Shown: in pieces, positions 36,413 to 47,218 of the stretch | Numbering within the stretch: the stretch's first letter is position 1 | Layout of the letters: each line of letters begins with the position of its first letter | Origin: Scytolyngbya sp. HA4215-MV1 | GTDB lineage: Bacteria; Cyanobacteriota; Cyanobacteriia; Leptolyngbyales; Leptolyngbyaceae | DNA length: 64,000 nucleotides | Direction of reading: 5' to 3' | Assembly (NCBI GenBank): GCA_019359045.1 | Contig: JAHHIA010000009.1 | Coordinates: forward strand, 124,001 to 188,000 | The notes under the pieces: generated by a model | What the model was told of the DNA's origin: nothing | Database searches by the model: none | Seen by the model: the letters and a program-made list of their open reading frames with translations, nothing else | Made by a program: the position numbers and the translations under genes

Positions 36413-37315
36413 TTATTCGTTTTCTTTTAACAACTCCTCGATGGGTTGCGGTTCGGCAGGCGAGGGTAGAGTACTGGCTGTGGTTTGGATGAGTCTCAAC
36501 ACGTCCTCCAGTAAATGCTGGATGCGGGTACAGCGATCGCCCATTTGCTGAAGATGGCACATTCCTTCTACACCGAGACTCGTTTGTGCCTGGTCGGATT
36601 GGAGCACCTGAGTCACGCCAGAAATGGCTGCAAGGAGCGGATAAAACTCTTGATACAGGGCAAACATTAAGTCAGACTTTAAGCCACTGGTGTGCTCTGC
36701 CTGCTCCAATGCGATCTGAAGTTGGCGATTGAGTTGGAGGAGGGCGTCGTTTTCCGCCACTGGCTCGATCGGTTGAGCGCGTTTTTCGACAACGGTGGAG
36801 TGATCCGTGAACTCTGCGGTGGGGAAACTGGCAGGAGCGCAGGCAGGGAGAGCCGGCAGGGAGCGATCGCCCATTTGCTTTTGCAATTGCAGATTTTGCG
36901 CCTGTACTTGTTTTTGCAAGCGTCCGAGTTGGAGTTGGGTTTCAACTCGAACCAAAATCTCAGCCGGCTCAAAGGGTTTGGTCACATAATCAATGCCGCC
37001 GACCCGAAAGGCCTGCACTTTATCCAACACCTCATCATTCACACTCAAAAAAATGATGGGAACGTCACGGGTCTCCGGGTGTGCTTTGAGATGACGGCAC
37101 ACTTCATAACCATTCATCCCTGGCATCATGACATCCAGCAAAATTAACTCAGGGGGACTCAGCAGGGCTGCCTGGATGGCCCACTTACCATTCGTCACCT
37201 TACGAACCTTGTATCCCTGACCCGATAACAAGCTAGACAGCAGCCGCAGGTTGTCTGGCATATCATCGACGACGAGAATTTCACCTGTGCTGGCTTGCGA
37301 TTTGCCCAGAGTCAT
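36413..37315 (-). CDS. Response regulator with coiled-coil/effector-less C-terminus
   Basis: The 300-residue protein has one receiver domain (about 12-130): [13 protein letters not shown], phosphoacceptor Asp in [17 protein letters not shown] and the Lys in [10 protein letters not shown] coiled coil follows ([19 protein letters not shown]), then a linker and a helical tail with [20 protein letters not shown], resembling a HisKA-like dimerisation helix without a conserved His. No DNA-binding or catalytic output domain is seen. It overlaps the hybrid kinase by 4 nt, so the two are translationally coupled and it is the likely partner of that kinase. Confidence 0.88.
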   Translation of the reverse strand: MTLGKSQASTGEILVVDDMPDNLRLLSSLLSGQGYKVRKVTNGKWAIQAALLSPPELILLDVMMPGMNGYEVCRHLKAHPETRDVPIIFLSVNDEVLDKVQAFRVGGIDYVTKPFEPAEILVRVETQLQLGRLQKQVQAQNLQLQKQMGDRSLPALPACAPASFPTAEFTDHSTVVEKRAQPIEPVAENDALLQLNRQLQIALEQAEHTSGLKSDLMFALYQEFYPLLAAISGVTQVLQSDQAQTSLGVEGMCHLQQMGDRCTRIQHLLEDVLRLIQTTASTLPSPAEPQPIEELLKENE

Positions 37316-40300
37316 GGGAAAGAGGCTTCAATCAGGTCAACCACACGATCGAAATGAAAATCTTTCACACATTCTAAGATTGCATCTGACAAAACGGACT
37401 GAGATGCCGAAATTTGATCTAAAAGGTGTACGATTTCGTCTTCATCCGCAATTTGAGCAGCGCGCAGTACCTGTTGCCGCCACTCGATCGACATTTCTGC
37501 AAGGGCGATCACGATCGCCCGGTCTTGAAATGCGTCATCCCCCGCTTCGAGCCGCGACGAGGCTTGATAGAGAAATTGCACCCCCAAATGTTGGCTCATC
37601 TTCTCAAAAATGGTCGTGGTTGAGAAAGGTTTGCCCACAAAATCATCACAACCCGTTTCCAAAATCCGTTGCTGATCTTCTTGCAAAACGCTGGCTGAAA
37701 TGGCAATGATTTTGGTTCTCGCTTGGTCGGCAACGGTGGGCTGCAATGCCTCCATTGCTCGAATCTGTCGCGTTGCATCATCGCCACTTACCTCTGGTAA
37801 GCGGGTATCCATCCAAATCAGGTGCGGCTGCCAGTCCTGCCAAATCGCGATCGCCGCCTGACCTTCGTTTGCCTCACGCACCTGGAACCCAACCGAACTC
37901 AGCAAGGTGACCAACAGCTCTCGATTTTCCTGAATATCATCTACTACCAGAATGCGATAGTCTGGTTGATTGGGTGCTAGCCCAATCACCTGTTGCGTCT
38001 CTGTTAGGCTGGAGAGATCAGTGAGCTGACACGGACGCACGGCAACTTCAAACTGAAATTGTGTCTTGACGCCAGGCTGACTGTGCACAGTGATGTCCCC
38101 CCCCATGAGTTGCACAAAGCGACGACAGATGGGTAACCCCAAACCCGTCCCCTGTTGCGAGTGTCGCCCAGCACTGGTTTGCAAAAATGGCTCAAAGAGC
38201 GTGGGCAGTTCTTCTAGAACAATGCCAACGCCCGTATCTTCGACTGCAAACTGCAAATAGCGGGGCTCTGGCTGTAGGGGGGGTGTGGGTAATGTTTGTA
38301 AGGTGGTAATTGCCGATTGATCGGTGGTGGGTGGACTGAGGCTGGAGACCCGTAGACTTACTTTGCCTTTTTCGGTAAATTTGATGGCATTGTCGAGCAG
38401 GTTGGTGAGAATTTCTCGCAATTTGCGCTCATCGGCTTCGATGAACCGAGGCAGCGTAGCCGAATGATCGATCGTAAATTGCAGATTCTTAGACCGTGCG
38501 CGCAAGTAGAAGGTTTTTTGTAACCCATCAAGTAAACTGTACAGGTCAAAACAGCGTTCTTCCAAGGTGATGCGATCGGCTTCAATTTTAGAAATCGAAA
38601 GCACATCACTAATTAACTGCCGCAGATATTCGCCATTACGATTAATAGTGCTGAGGTATTCTTGCTGCGATCGGGTGAAGCCACTCTCCCGTTGCAACAA
38701 TGAAGCAAAGCCCAAAATTGCATTCAACGGAGTCCGCAACTCGTGACTCATATTTGCCAAGAAAGTACTTTTGGCTCGGTTCGCTAGTTCTGCCCGCTCT
38801 TTTTCTTGCTGAACCACTTCAAATAAGCGAGCAGTTTGGACAGCTCCTGCCATTTGCCCCGCGATCGTTTCTGCCAGTTTCACCTCATCTTCGGTAAAAA
38901 TGCGTCCCGGTTGGGCAGAAGCCATCGTAATCGTGCCAATCACTTCGCCACAAGTCCGTAAGCCAACCGTCATCAAACAATGCAGATGGCGCGATTGCAA
39001 CAGTTGTCGAGGTAGCGCAGTTTGAGGATTCGTATCCGTAATCGGAATTACTACAGCGGTTTGTTGCTGAATCACCTGGGTCGCAATATAGTCTTCCGCG
39101 ATCGGGAAAACCGTTCCGATCAGGCTAGGAACTTGAAGGTTGCGGTTGTAGGTAGCGACCATTTTGAGGTAAATTTGCTCTGCATCGAGCAAACTAATCC
39201 CTGTTTCATGAGCATTGAACAGATAAGTCATCATTTTTGCCACCGTGGTGAGCGTGGTGGGTAGATCGATGATGGAACTGACCGTCTGAGTAATTTCGTT
39301 GAGAGTTGACAGTTCAGTCACCCGTTGATAGAGCTTGGCATTGGCAAGCTGAAGTTCCGTCGCTTGTTGTTGAGTTTGGGCAAAGAGTTCTGCCTGTTGA
39401 ATTGCGACCCCCAGATGACTCCCAATTTGTAATGCCATTTGTAGTTCGGCATCTTGCCATTGTCGGGGTCCAGAATTTTGTTGAATTGCCAACAACCCCC
39501 ATAACCGATTGCCCTGAAAGATTGCCACATTGACGTAGGCTCTGACCTGAAACTGCCGCAATAACTCAACGTAGCAAGGATCAAAGAGATTTTGCTCCAC
39601 ATCTTGTATGGCGACATACATAGAACCGCGGTTATATTTGCCACCTTGGGTTTCCTGGAGGTAAGTATCTTTTAAGAGGAGGTAGGTATCAGGTTCCAAA
39701 GGGAGGAGCGGTTGGCTTGCGTCAATTGTCTGATCGGTATGAGAGCGCAGGACTTGCATCAGAGAAAGATAGCCCGGGGCAACTGATTCTGCCATGAGTT
39801 TGCCGCGCCATTCTGGGGTGAAACAGTAGATAATGACCCGATCGCACTTGAGTCGGTGACGCAATTCATCGGTTGTCGCCGCAAAAATTGCCTCCAGGTC
39901 CAGGCTCTGATGCATTTGCTGAATGACTTTAGCAATGGTGCGTTCTTTATCTGCGCTGATTTTAAGGGCTTGTTCTGCTTGCTTGCGATCGGTGATGTCT
40001 TGAATTTGGGCAACCAGATACAGCGCTTGTTGTTGGTAGTCTTGAATCACAGAAGTGCTCAGCAATCCCCAAACCACATGCCCATCTTTGTGGATATATC
40101 GTTTTTCCAGATAAAAGGAGGGAATTTCTCCCGCCACGAGCCGTCGGGTGTATTCTAGGTCGATCTCCACATCGTCGGGATGAGTCACCTGCTGAAAGGT
40201 TAATGCCAACATTTCTACTTCGGTATAACCGAGCATTTTGCAATAGGAGTCATTTACTCGGAAAAAGTGTCCATCAGGAGCGGTCAGGCACATGCCCACA

Positions 40301-42408
40301 GCAGTGGTGTCAAAAGCCAATCGGAAGCGCTGTTCACTTTGACGGAGAGCTGCTTCAGTACGTTTACGATCGGTAATATCTTGAATTTGAGCCACCAGAT
40401 AAAGCGGTTTTTGGACAGCATTGCGAATAACTGAAACACTCAACAGCCCCCAGACGATGTGTCCGGCCTTATGGCGATACCGCTTTTCCATATGGAAATA
40501 GGGAATCTCTCCTGTCAAGAGTTGTTGAACATAAGACAGATCAGCAGCCAAATCTTCTGGATAAGTAATTTGCTGGAAATTCATGGTCAAGAGTTCCACC
40601 TGGGAATACCCCACCATGCGGCAGTAGGAGTCGTTGACCTGCAAAAAACTGCCATCCAGGGAAATCAAGCTCATCCCAACCGCAGTGTTGTCGAACGCAT
40701 TGCGGAACCGTTCTTCACTTTCTCTCAGGGCAGATTCGACCTGTTGCCGATCTTCTTCAGCCCGCTTACGCTGTGTGATGTCTTTGGCGATGCCAATAAT
40801 GCAGCGTTGTCCATGAATTTCGATAATGTCAAAGGAAACAATGACAGTGAGGATTTCACCTGCTCGACTGCGAAACTTGCATTCTAAACTGTGGGCTTGT
40901 CTATCTCTTTGAACTTGCTGAGTTAAATAGTGACGATCGTCTGCGTCTGCCCATAGCCCAATTTCCAGTGAGGTACGACCTAACACCTCTGCCTGGGAGT
41001 AGCCAAACAGAGTCATGAAAGAATCGTTGATTTCTAGAAATTTTCCCTCTAAGGTGGCAATGGCTATTGGATCAGGACTAGTGCGAAAAATCTTGGTGAA
41101 TTTTTCTTCTGACTCCTGTAAAGCGTTGGTCACCTGGTCAAAAGACTTTTGCACTTGCTCAGTCATTTGGGTAAACGAGCGCGCCAGCACATCCAGCTCC
41201 GAAATTGGACTATCTGCGGGTACCGATGGCTCCCAATCCCCCAACGCCATGGCACGACTGGCTTGACTCAATCGCCGGATAGGTCGGGTCAGCCAGGATG
41301 CAGTTAACCACCCCAAAACGATCGTTGCGAGCAACGCGCCTGTGCACAAAAAAATCGTGATTTGGGTATTGTGGTGCGTCTCTGCCATAAATTCTGACTC
41401 TGGCACCGCTAGCACCACCAACCAGTCCAACCCAAACTTGTCTTGATAGGGAAAAACCTGGAAAAAAAGTAATTCCTTGCCAACTGTTTCACAAAATTGC
41501 TGTTGCTTATGGATTTTCTTTAAACTCGAAAATTTTTTCGTGAGATGTTGAGCTGTGGCTGCAATCAATGGGTCTGGATGGTCTAATGCTAGCCGTTGCT
41601 TAGCTTTGCCATGTGCCAGCTTATAAGGATAGCCATTGGAACTGGCAATTAACTTACCAGAGCGCTCCATAATAAAAATCCTGCCCTCTTTGCCAAATTG
41701 TTGGCGATAGAGGAAATTATTCAGGGATTGCAAATCTTTTTCAATGTTGACGACACCCAGCAAAGTGCGCCGATCTCGTGCATAAATTGGATGATTAAAG
41801 GAGATCGCTAAGGTTTTTTGGTCTTTCCCTGGGTAAACATCACTCCAAATGGCGTTGTGGGTTGCAATCGCATGCCTGTATCGATCTGCTTCTTGAAATT
41901 GCTCCTTTACCGGAGCAACCCAATCACCAGAGCCATCAATCCAGGTAATTTTGCCAAAGCCTAAGAAGTGATACTCCTGATTGAGTAAATCGGGCTGAAG
42001 GGTGCGAGGGCTGTTGAGATCTAGATTGGCCGCAACGGCACTCGCGGCTTCTTGGGAAATCTGCAAAGGGGTGGCGAGATAGTTTTCCAACTCAATGGAA
42101 AGGTGATCGCCCAACTCATGGGTCAACTGTTCCGCCAGATGATAAACAGACTGTTTACCATTGTGCAAAGAAAGATATCCAGTTAGCCAGACAACTCCAA
42201 CAATTTGTGCTGCAAAAGGAACAACTAACACCAATCGCAACGAAACTTTCCGATGCTGGCAAAAAAAATTGCGAGAGCGGAGCTTATCGAGCAGAGATTT
42301 TTCTTGAGGAGAAGAATGAGGAGACACAATGGGGATGGGGCACGGGTAAGTCCAGTCAAAAATTGAGTTCACCTCAGGCTTTTTCTGAAAACCACACGTT
42401 GAATTCAA
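37312..42408 (-). CDS. Giant hybrid sensor histidine kinase (dCache-HAMP-PAS-GAF-HK-REC)
   Basis: This 1698-residue inner-membrane kinase reads, in order: membrane segment (about 55-80, [21 protein letters not shown]), extracytoplasmic dCache-type domain (about 80-345), second membrane segment ([17 protein letters not shown]), HAMP, three PAS domains (about 435-810; each with a PAC tail near DITxRK), two GAF domains (about 830-1200; first with CDRVIIYCF, no obvious bilin Cys), HisKA with H1222 in [11 protein letters not shown], HATPase with [12 protein letters not shown] and [20 protein letters not shown], then a receiver domain with [11 protein letters not shown]. The last 100 residues after the receiver are helical and may be a degenerate HPt. 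Expected to sense a periplasmic ligand and pass phosphate to the downstream regulator. Confidence 0.92.
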   Translation of the reverse strand: MNSTCGFQKKPEVNSIFDWTYPCPIPIVSPHSSPQEKSLLDKLRSRNFFCQHRKVSLRLVLVVPFAAQIVGVVWLTGYLSLHNGKQSVYHLAEQLTHELGDHLSIELENYLATPLQISQEAASAVAANLDLNSPRTLQPDLLNQEYHFLGFGKITWIDGSGDWVAPVKEQFQEADRYRHAIATHNAIWSDVYPGKDQKTLAISFNHPIYARDRRTLLGVVNIEKDLQSLNNFLYRQQFGKEGRIFIMERSGKLIASSNGYPYKLAHGKAKQRLALDHPDPLIAATAQHLTKKFSSLKKIHKQQQFCETVGKELLFFQVFPYQDKFGLDWLVVLAVPESEFMAETHHNTQITIFLCTGALLATIVLGWLTASWLTRPIRRLSQASRAMALGDWEPSVPADSPISELDVLARSFTQMTEQVQKSFDQVTNALQESEEKFTKIFRTSPDPIAIATLEGKFLEINDSFMTLFGYSQAEVLGRTSLEIGLWADADDRHYLTQQVQRDRQAHSLECKFRSRAGEILTVIVSFDIIEIHGQRCIIGIAKDITQRKRAEEDRQQVESALRESEERFRNAFDNTAVGMSLISLDGSFLQVNDSYCRMVGYSQVELLTMNFQQITYPEDLAADLSYVQQLLTGEIPYFHMEKRYRHKAGHIVWGLLSVSVIRNAVQKPLYLVAQIQDITDRKRTEAALRQSEQRFRLAFDTTAVGMCLTAPDGHFFRVNDSYCKMLGYTEVEMLALTFQQVTHPDDVEIDLEYTRRLVAGEIPSFYLEKRYIHKDGHVVWGLLSTSVIQDYQQQALYLVAQIQDITDRKQAEQALKISADKERTIAKVIQQMHQSLDLEAIFAATTDELRHRLKCDRVIIYCFTPEWRGKLMAESVAPGYLSLMQVLRSHTDQTIDASQPLLPLEPDTYLLLKDTYLQETQGGKYNRGSMYVAIQDVEQNLFDPCYVELLRQFQVRAYVNVAIFQGNRLWGLLAIQQNSGPRQWQDAELQMALQIGSHLGVAIQQAELFAQTQQQATELQLANAKLYQRVTELSTLNEITQTVSSIIDLPTTLTTVAKMMTYLFNAHETGISLLDAEQIYLKMVATYNRNLQVPSLIGTVFPIAEDYIATQVIQQQTAVVIPITDTNPQTALPRQLLQSRHLHCLMTVGLRTCGEVIGTITMASAQPGRIFTEDEVKLAETIAGQMAGAVQTARLFEVVQQEKERAELANRAKSTFLANMSHELRTPLNAILGFASLLQRESGFTRSQQEYLSTINRNGEYLRQLISDVLSISKIEADRITLEERCFDLYSLLDGLQKTFYLRARSKNLQFTIDHSATLPRFIEADERKLREILTNLLDNAIKFTEKGKVSLRVSSLSPPTTDQSAITTLQTLPTPPLQPEPRYLQFAVEDTGVGIVLEELPTLFEPFLQTSAGRHSQQGTGLGLPICRRFVQLMGGDITVHSQPGVKTQFQFEVAVRPCQLTDLSSLTETQQVIGLAPNQPDYRILVVDDIQENRELLVTLLSSVGFQVREANEGQAAIAIWQDWQPHLIWMDTRLPEVSGDDATRQIRAMEALQPTVADQARTKIIAISASVLQEDQQRILETGCDDFVGKPFSTTTIFEKMSQHLGVQFLYQASSRLEAGDDAFQDRAIVIALAEMSIEWRQQVLRAAQIADEDEIVHLLDQISASQSVLSDAILECVKDFHFDRVVDLIEASFP

Positions 42409-42712
42409 TTTTTATGAGCAACCAACACAAATGCATGAAAAGTATAATTCCGACCACCCTGGTCTCGGTTTCCTTTCAGTATCCATGCAGGTAATAGAGT
42501 GCTTTTGGTTACCTAATTATTTTCGATACTGAGTAATCGCGAAACCCCGTTTATGAGAGAATTTATCGTTTAGCTTCAATCCATACTTGAAGACTGGCAA
42601 TAACATACCTTGAGTGTGAACAGTTTGAGTGTATCCATATCACAAGGTTGTTGTGATAAATTTACCCACAATACGGAGATTCATTACCTCATGGACAGAA
42701 AGTAATCAGAAT
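42409..42712. other. Divergent intergenic region
   Basis: This 300-bp AT-rich region between the hybrid kinase (minus) and cutA (plus) shows no gene or repeat. Confidence 0.5.
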
Positions 42713-43051
42713 ATGACTGAAACCACTCAATATGGGGTTATCTTGGTGACTGCGTCTTCTCAGGCAGAAGCGATCGCGATCGCGCGCGCACTGGTTCAAG
42801 AAAAGCTGGCAGCCTGTGTCACGTTGCTGCCTGTTCATTCCATCTATACCTGGCAGCACGAAGTCCATGAAGCGGAGGAGTGGCAGCTCTTGATTAAATC
42901 AGAGCAAGGGCATTTTGCTGTTTTGGAACGTCGCATTCGCGAGATTCACTCCTACGAAGTGCCAGAAGTGATTTTATTACCCGTTTTGGCAGGTTCATTG
43001 CCCTACTTGCAATGGATTTCCGAGCAGGTGAATCCAGCTTCAGACAAATAG
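42713..43051 (+). CDS. cutA: Divalent-cation tolerance protein CutA
   Basis: From ATG 42713 the 112-residue protein is a typical CutA1 ferredoxin-like trimer subunit: YGVILVTASSQAEAIAIAR, EKLAACVTLLPVHSIYTWQ, EEWQLLIKS and YEVPEVILLPV. CutA has been linked to copper and other divalent-metal tolerance; its role in cyanobacteria is unclear. The frame is open to 42629, but ATG 42713 matches the family. A hairpin follows the gene and also ends the convergent HNH gene. Confidence 0.93.
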   Translation: MTETTQYGVILVTASSQAEAIAIARALVQEKLAACVTLLPVHSIYTWQHEVHEAEEWQLLIKSEQGHFAVLERRIREIHSYEVPEVILLPVLAGSLPYLQWISEQVNPASDK

Positions 43052-43067
43052 AGCTCATAAATCTTAA

Positions 43068-43101
43068 AAACCTCTCACCGGAAAAGCCGCACGAGAGGTT
43101 T
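43068..43101. terminator. Bidirectional terminator between cutA and HNH gene
   Basis: AAACCTCTC and GAGAGGTTT form a 9-bp stem around a 16-nt loop. A run of As precedes it on the plus strand, giving T on the minus strand. It touches the stop codon of the HNH gene at 43100, and lies 17 nt past the cutA stop. Confidence 0.65.
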
Positions 43102-43597
43102 AGATACCGATGACATATTTACGCCACTCCTGGTTAACTCCGTTTTTCAAGTGTTTTGTCACTTCAAAATAGAGTCCGCTATAGGGCTTTCGTGGCGAAA
43201 TTTCTAAAAGCATATTGGCTTCTTTGGGCGTACGGTTGCCTTTTTTGACATTGCAACGGACGCAAGCAGTCACGATATTCTCCCAGCTGTCTCCCCCCCC
43301 CCGCGATCGAGGAATTACATGGTCGAGCGTCAGTTCATCCCCGCTATAGCCACAATATTGGCAGGCATGACTATCACGGTGGAGCAGATTACGCCGAGTG
43401 AGTGGAATTTCTTTGTAGGGAACTCGCACGTAATGGCGCAACCGGATGACGGTTGGCAAAGGGAAGTCAGCATAAATATACTTACCGTTATGCTCTACCT
43501 GCTCTGCTTTGCCCTTAAGCAACAAAATAACCGCTCGTCGCCAGCTTGTAATGTTGAGCGGTTCGTAGGAGGCATTTAGCACCAGAACCTTGCCCAT
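43100..43597 (-). CDS. HNH endonuclease family protein
   Basis: The 165-residue product starts at ATG 43597 (MGKVLVLNASYEPLNITSW); the frame extends 12 nt further upstream. HNH landmarks are HACQYCGYSGDELTLDHVIPRSRGG and NIVTACVRCNVKKGNRTP, with two CxxC zinc knuckles and the catalytic DH. Such proteins are frequent in cyanobacterial chromosomes and related to restriction-like or homing nucleases; no adjacent methylase or mobile-element genes are present. Target unknown. Confidence 0.88.
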   Translation of the reverse strand: MGKVLVLNASYEPLNITSWRRAVILLLKGKAEQVEHNGKYIYADFPLPTVIRLRHYVRVPYKEIPLTRRNLLHRDSHACQYCGYSGDELTLDHVIPRSRGGGDSWENIVTACVRCNVKKGNRTPKEANMLLEISPRKPYSGLYFEVTKHLKNGVNQEWRKYVIGI

Positions 43598-43854
43598 TGA
43601 TAAGTGCAAGAAGAAACAATATTTCCCCAGATACTAGCACAGCTCACTGGGAGATGGGCGAGTTTCCCAAACCGGGCAGCAAAACTGAGGAGAACTCATT
43701 GTTGCTGCTTGCAACAATTGAATTTTTGATCCAAGAATTGACCATTCCGGACTGATGCGGTGGTGTGAGTGGAGACCCTTGAAACATGTTTGACTCAAAA
43801 TTTGACCGAAAACAAGATGCGGCAATTTCGAACCAAGCCATAGGTCGGGAAGCT

Positions 43855-45057
43855 ATGGATGCTTTTACACAACGTGCCTGGGTTGAAGTCGATCAGGAGG
43901 CGATCGCGCACAATGTTCGGCAACTGAAGCAATTGCTCGCCCTCCAAACTGAATTGATGGCAGTTGTGAAAGCCGATGCCTATGGTCATGGTGCTGTCAA
44001 GGTGGCGCAGACAGTCCTGCAAGCGGGAGCAAACTGGTTGGGAGTAGCAACCATTCCAGAAGGTATTGAGCTACGTCAAGCGGGGATTCATGCCCCGATT
44101 TTGGTGTTGGGCGCAACTCATACCCCAGAACAGATTCGGGCGATCGCGCACTGGCAACTGCAACCCACCCTTTGCAGCCCGAAACAAGCTCTGATTTTTT
44201 CTGAAACCCTGGGTCAGCTCAATCAGAGTTTGCCCGTCCATATCAAACTAGATACAGGCATGTCACGTTTGGGGGTGCCGTGGCAACAAGCCGCCGAGTT
44301 TGTCCATTTGGTTCGGAGCTTGCCGCACCTGAGCATTGTAGGTGTGTACTCGCATTTAGCAACCGCAGAAAACCTTGACCAAACATTTTTATGGCAGCAG
44401 CAACAACGGTTTGAACAAGCCCTGCATGTGTGTGGCATCTATCCCGATCGCGGTGAGTTTCATATTCCTGGAATTAGCCAACCGCGTCTGCACTTGGCGA
44501 ACTCGGCAGCCGCCCTCACTTCACCCGCCTTACATTACGATCTGGTACGGCTGGGGTTAGCGATTTATGGGTTGTACCCAGCTCCCCATCTTCAGTCCAA
44601 GGTGGCTCTCCTCCCCGCCTTGCAAGTCCGAGCACGGGTGACTCAAGTCAAAACGATTCCGGCTGGCAGTGGGGTAAGCTACGGGCACCAATTTGTTTGC
44701 GATCGCGAACTCCGAATTGCGATCGTAGGGATTGGCTACGCCGATGGAGTGCCTCGCAATCTTTCCAATCGTCTTACGGTGCTGGTGCGAGGGCAAAAGA
44801 TTCGGCAGATTGGAGCCATTACCATGGATCAAATCATGCTTGACATCAGCTCCATCCCCAACCTGCAAGAGGGAGAAGTGGTCACACTTTTGGGCGTGGA
44901 CGGCAATCATCAGATTACAGCGGATGACTGGGCAGGCTTACTCGGTAGCATCTCCTGGGAAATCCTCTGTGGCTTTAAGCATCGGTTACCTCGAATTGCG
45001 CTCAACCCCCTGCCAGAAAAAGTCGGCACGACGCGATCGAGGGAGCGATTGCCCTAA
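43855..45057 (+). CDS. alr: Alanine racemase
   Basis: This PLP enzyme interconverts L- and D-alanine for peptidoglycan. From ATG 43855 it has 400 residues. The PLP lysine is K39 in AVVKADAYGHG. Other motifs are HIKLDTGMSRLG, YSHLATAE, HLANSAAALTSP, the catalytic tyrosine region GVSYGHQF and ITMDQIMLDIS. ATG 43786 is an alternative start adding 23 residues of little family resemblance. A hairpin terminator lies 195 nt downstream. Confidence 0.95.
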   Translation: MDAFTQRAWVEVDQEAIAHNVRQLKQLLALQTELMAVVKADAYGHGAVKVAQTVLQAGANWLGVATIPEGIELRQAGIHAPILVLGATHTPEQIRAIAHWQLQPTLCSPKQALIFSETLGQLNQSLPVHIKLDTGMSRLGVPWQQAAEFVHLVRSLPHLSIVGVYSHLATAENLDQTFLWQQQQRFEQALHVCGIYPDRGEFHIPGISQPRLHLANSAAALTSPALHYDLVRLGLAIYGLYPAPHLQSKVALLPALQVRARVTQVKTIPAGSGVSYGHQFVCDRELRIAIVGIGYADGVPRNLSNRLTVLVRGQKIRQIGAITMDQIMLDISSIPNLQEGEVVTLLGVDGNHQITADDWAGLLGSISWEILCGFKHRLPRIALNPLPEKVGTTRSRERLP

Positions 45058-45251
45058 GCAGGGGAAAGAGGCGAATGCCGAAAGCACACGGTCAGACAGC
45101 TTTTTCACAAAGCTTGCCAATTTTGCAGAGAATTATATGGCTGTTCCAAATTCTTAGTGAACAAAGGGCATTGTGGTAGCCTTGTTCGTCGGGGAAATCT
45201 TGCCCAAATCTAATCGAATCGCGATATTCTTGCCGCTGCAGCAAACAAAAA

Positions 45252-45277
45252 GAAGGGGTAGAATTTTCTACCCCTTC
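45252..45277. terminator. Bidirectional terminator between alr and a sugar transferase
   Basis: GAAGGGGTAGAA and TTCTACCCCTTC form a 12-bp stem with a TT loop. It sits between convergent genes, 29 nt past the sugar-transferase stop in minus sense. Confidence 0.75.
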
Positions 45278-45306
45278 ATAGTTCAGATTTGAATTCTCAG
45301 CAATGC

Positions 45307-46038
45307 CTAGAAAGCATCTTTACCGGCCAGAACGACATAAACTGTTTTCAGAATAATTGCTAGGTCATACCAAGGATGCCAGTTGCGTTGATAGCGCAGA
45401 TCCAGATCGACAATTTGCTCAAAGTCTTTCACGTTCGATCGTCCGTTAACCTGCCACTCACCCGTAATGCCAGGCTTCACATTGAGTCGCTGCCAGTGGC
45501 GATCGTTATATTTCGCAACTTCATCGGGTGTAGGCGGGCGAGTGCCAACCAAACTCATGTCACCCATCAGCACATTCCAAAACTGTGGCAATTCATCCAG
45601 ACTGGTCTTCCGCAAAAACCGTCCCACCCGCGTAATACGAGGATCTTGCTTATTCTTGAAAATTAGTCCCTTTGCTTCATTTGTGATCTTTGCCTTCAAA
45701 ACATCGGCATTGGAGACCATAGAGCGGAACTTGTAGATTTTGAAAATCCTTCCCTGAAGCCCATGACGTTCTTGCGCATAAAAAATGGGACCCGGATTGT
45801 CTAACTTAATAGCCAGCGAGATCGGGACAAATACAAGTGCCACAATGAGCAAACCTACTAGACTACCGACAATGTCAAGCAGTCGTTTAGTGACCGAGTA
45901 GGCAGAAGGATGGGGAGCCTGAACAAAAACCGAGTCCGAGCCTATCGAGTCAATCGTATTGGGTGATAGTGCGGAGTCCATCATCATCTTTATCAATCGC
46001 GACAGGGAGACCGTGGAATCACTGAGAAACCTGATCAT
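45307..46038 (-). CDS. Initiating sugar-phosphate transferase, second copy
   Basis: The 243-residue product has a membrane hairpin (LLIVALVFVPISLAI) and the polyprenyl-phosphate sugar-1-phosphate transferase domain: DNPGPIFYAQERHGLQGRIF, IYKFRSMV, DPRITRVGRFLRKTSLDELP, FWNVLMGDMSLVGTRPP and KPGITGEWQVNGRSN. It belongs to the same family as the protein at 29551-30255 but differs (GTRPP instead of GPRP). It would start synthesis of a separate exopolysaccharide or cell-surface glycan. A 723-bp upstream gap holds its promoter. Confidence 0.92.
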   Translation of the reverse strand: MIRFLSDSTVSLSRLIKMMMDSALSPNTIDSIGSDSVFVQAPHPSAYSVTKRLLDIVGSLVGLLIVALVFVPISLAIKLDNPGPIFYAQERHGLQGRIFKIYKFRSMVSNADVLKAKITNEAKGLIFKNKQDPRITRVGRFLRKTSLDELPQFWNVLMGDMSLVGTRPPTPDEVAKYNDRHWQRLNVKPGITGEWQVNGRSNVKDFEQIVDLDLRYQRNWHPWYDLAIILKTVYVVLAGKDAF

Positions 46039-46761
46039 AGAAGAATATAACGCTATCCATAGGGTTTCTAAGGAAAGGGTTGGTCAAATCTTCGCGCGCC
46101 TTTTACAATTCTCTAGCTTTGTGAAGTTTGCATGAAGACAAAGATCACAGTATTCTTCATACTTGAGCACGGGACTTAACCCAAAACTTACAGAAGCTCC
46201 CTGATCCACATTGCGAACATTAGTAGATTCACAATCGCCTGACAGAATTCCGGTCTTCGGGTAGTCTCTTAATTAATGCAACTTTTTACTCATCCATAAA
46301 GGGTTGCGGATCAGGCTACACATGGCCAACCTAACGAGATGTATCACCGGGTGCCATCAGGGGGTATCGGTGCGTTTAAGAGTAATTCGTTGGCCAATGA
46401 ATCTACTGTGGAGCCTGCTTCAGAGGCATGATAACTATGGGTGTATCTGCTAAATTTTTCAATTCATCGGTTTAGGGTAGTGTTGCAAACCCCTTAAATC
46501 CGTGTTTCCGATCACCTTATAACAGCACCGACAATGCCTTAATGAGGGTTAGGCAGGTCGGTCATGTCCGCCCGAATCAGGTAAAAATTCAGCATGTCAT
46601 CATGAGATGGCGTGATCATGGACGTCGTCTACGATTTCCTCTGCTAGTTATCTTGATCTGGCTCAGATGATCGACGCTGGACGGAGTTTTTAAGACACTG
46701 TCCCAAAATGCAAAGATTTCAGATTTCAACATTACTCTAAAGGAAACTCATTCAGTTAAGG
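46039..46761. other. Intergenic region
   Basis: I see no convincing gene or structured RNA in these 720 bp. Short inverted tracts near GTTGGCCAATGA (46385) are weak. Confidence 0.45.
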
Positions 46762-47037
46762 TTGCGCAGCGTGGAAGTTACATCAGAGCAACTGGAGGTT
46801 GTCGTGCAACAGATTGGGGAAGCCGTGTTAGCAACGACGGAAACGATTGAACGAATGGCAAATCGGGTTGATGTCCTGACCACTCAGGTACAGCAACAGG
46901 GATATCAAATTTTTGCCCTGAGCGATGCGGTGCAAACATTGGTCGAGAATCAAGAGCAATCAATAGCAACACTTAATCAACTGACGGGTGTTTTACAACA
47001 ATTAGTTGAACGGTTAGAAACTTCTAAAGTGCCTTAG
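46762..47037 (+). CDS. Small coiled-coil protein of unknown function
   Basis: The 91-residue acidic protein is almost entirely helical with heptad-like spacing (LEVVVQQIGEAVLATTETIERM, VDVLTTQVQQQGYQIFAL, LNQLTGVLQQLVERLE). The start is not ATG: TTG 46762 or GTG 46771. I do not recognise the family. It is separated from the HetZ-like gene by 180 nt on the same strand, and may be unrelated to it. Confidence 0.55.
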   Translation: MRSVEVTSEQLEVVVQQIGEAVLATTETIERMANRVDVLTTQVQQQGYQIFALSDAVQTLVENQEQSIATLNQLTGVLQQLVERLETSKVP

Positions 47038-47218
47038 CTGGAATCAATCAATCACTCAATCCAGTGAGGATTTTCCAAAAAAGACTCGAATTCTACAAAA
47101 ACTGTCCAGAAAACCTCAAACTCTCCAGAATTAAATCTTATTCTTACCCATCTGGGTGAGTTCCTAAGATAGGGGTTGTGAGGCAAACTCAAGAAAGGGA
47201 ACTGAGGACCGCACTTTC

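Noticed and set aside
37312-42408. Phytochrome-type photoreceptor
   Set aside because: The GAF domains resemble phytochrome-type GAFs, but I see no clear chromophore cysteine or PHY domain, so a bilin receptor is not claimed.
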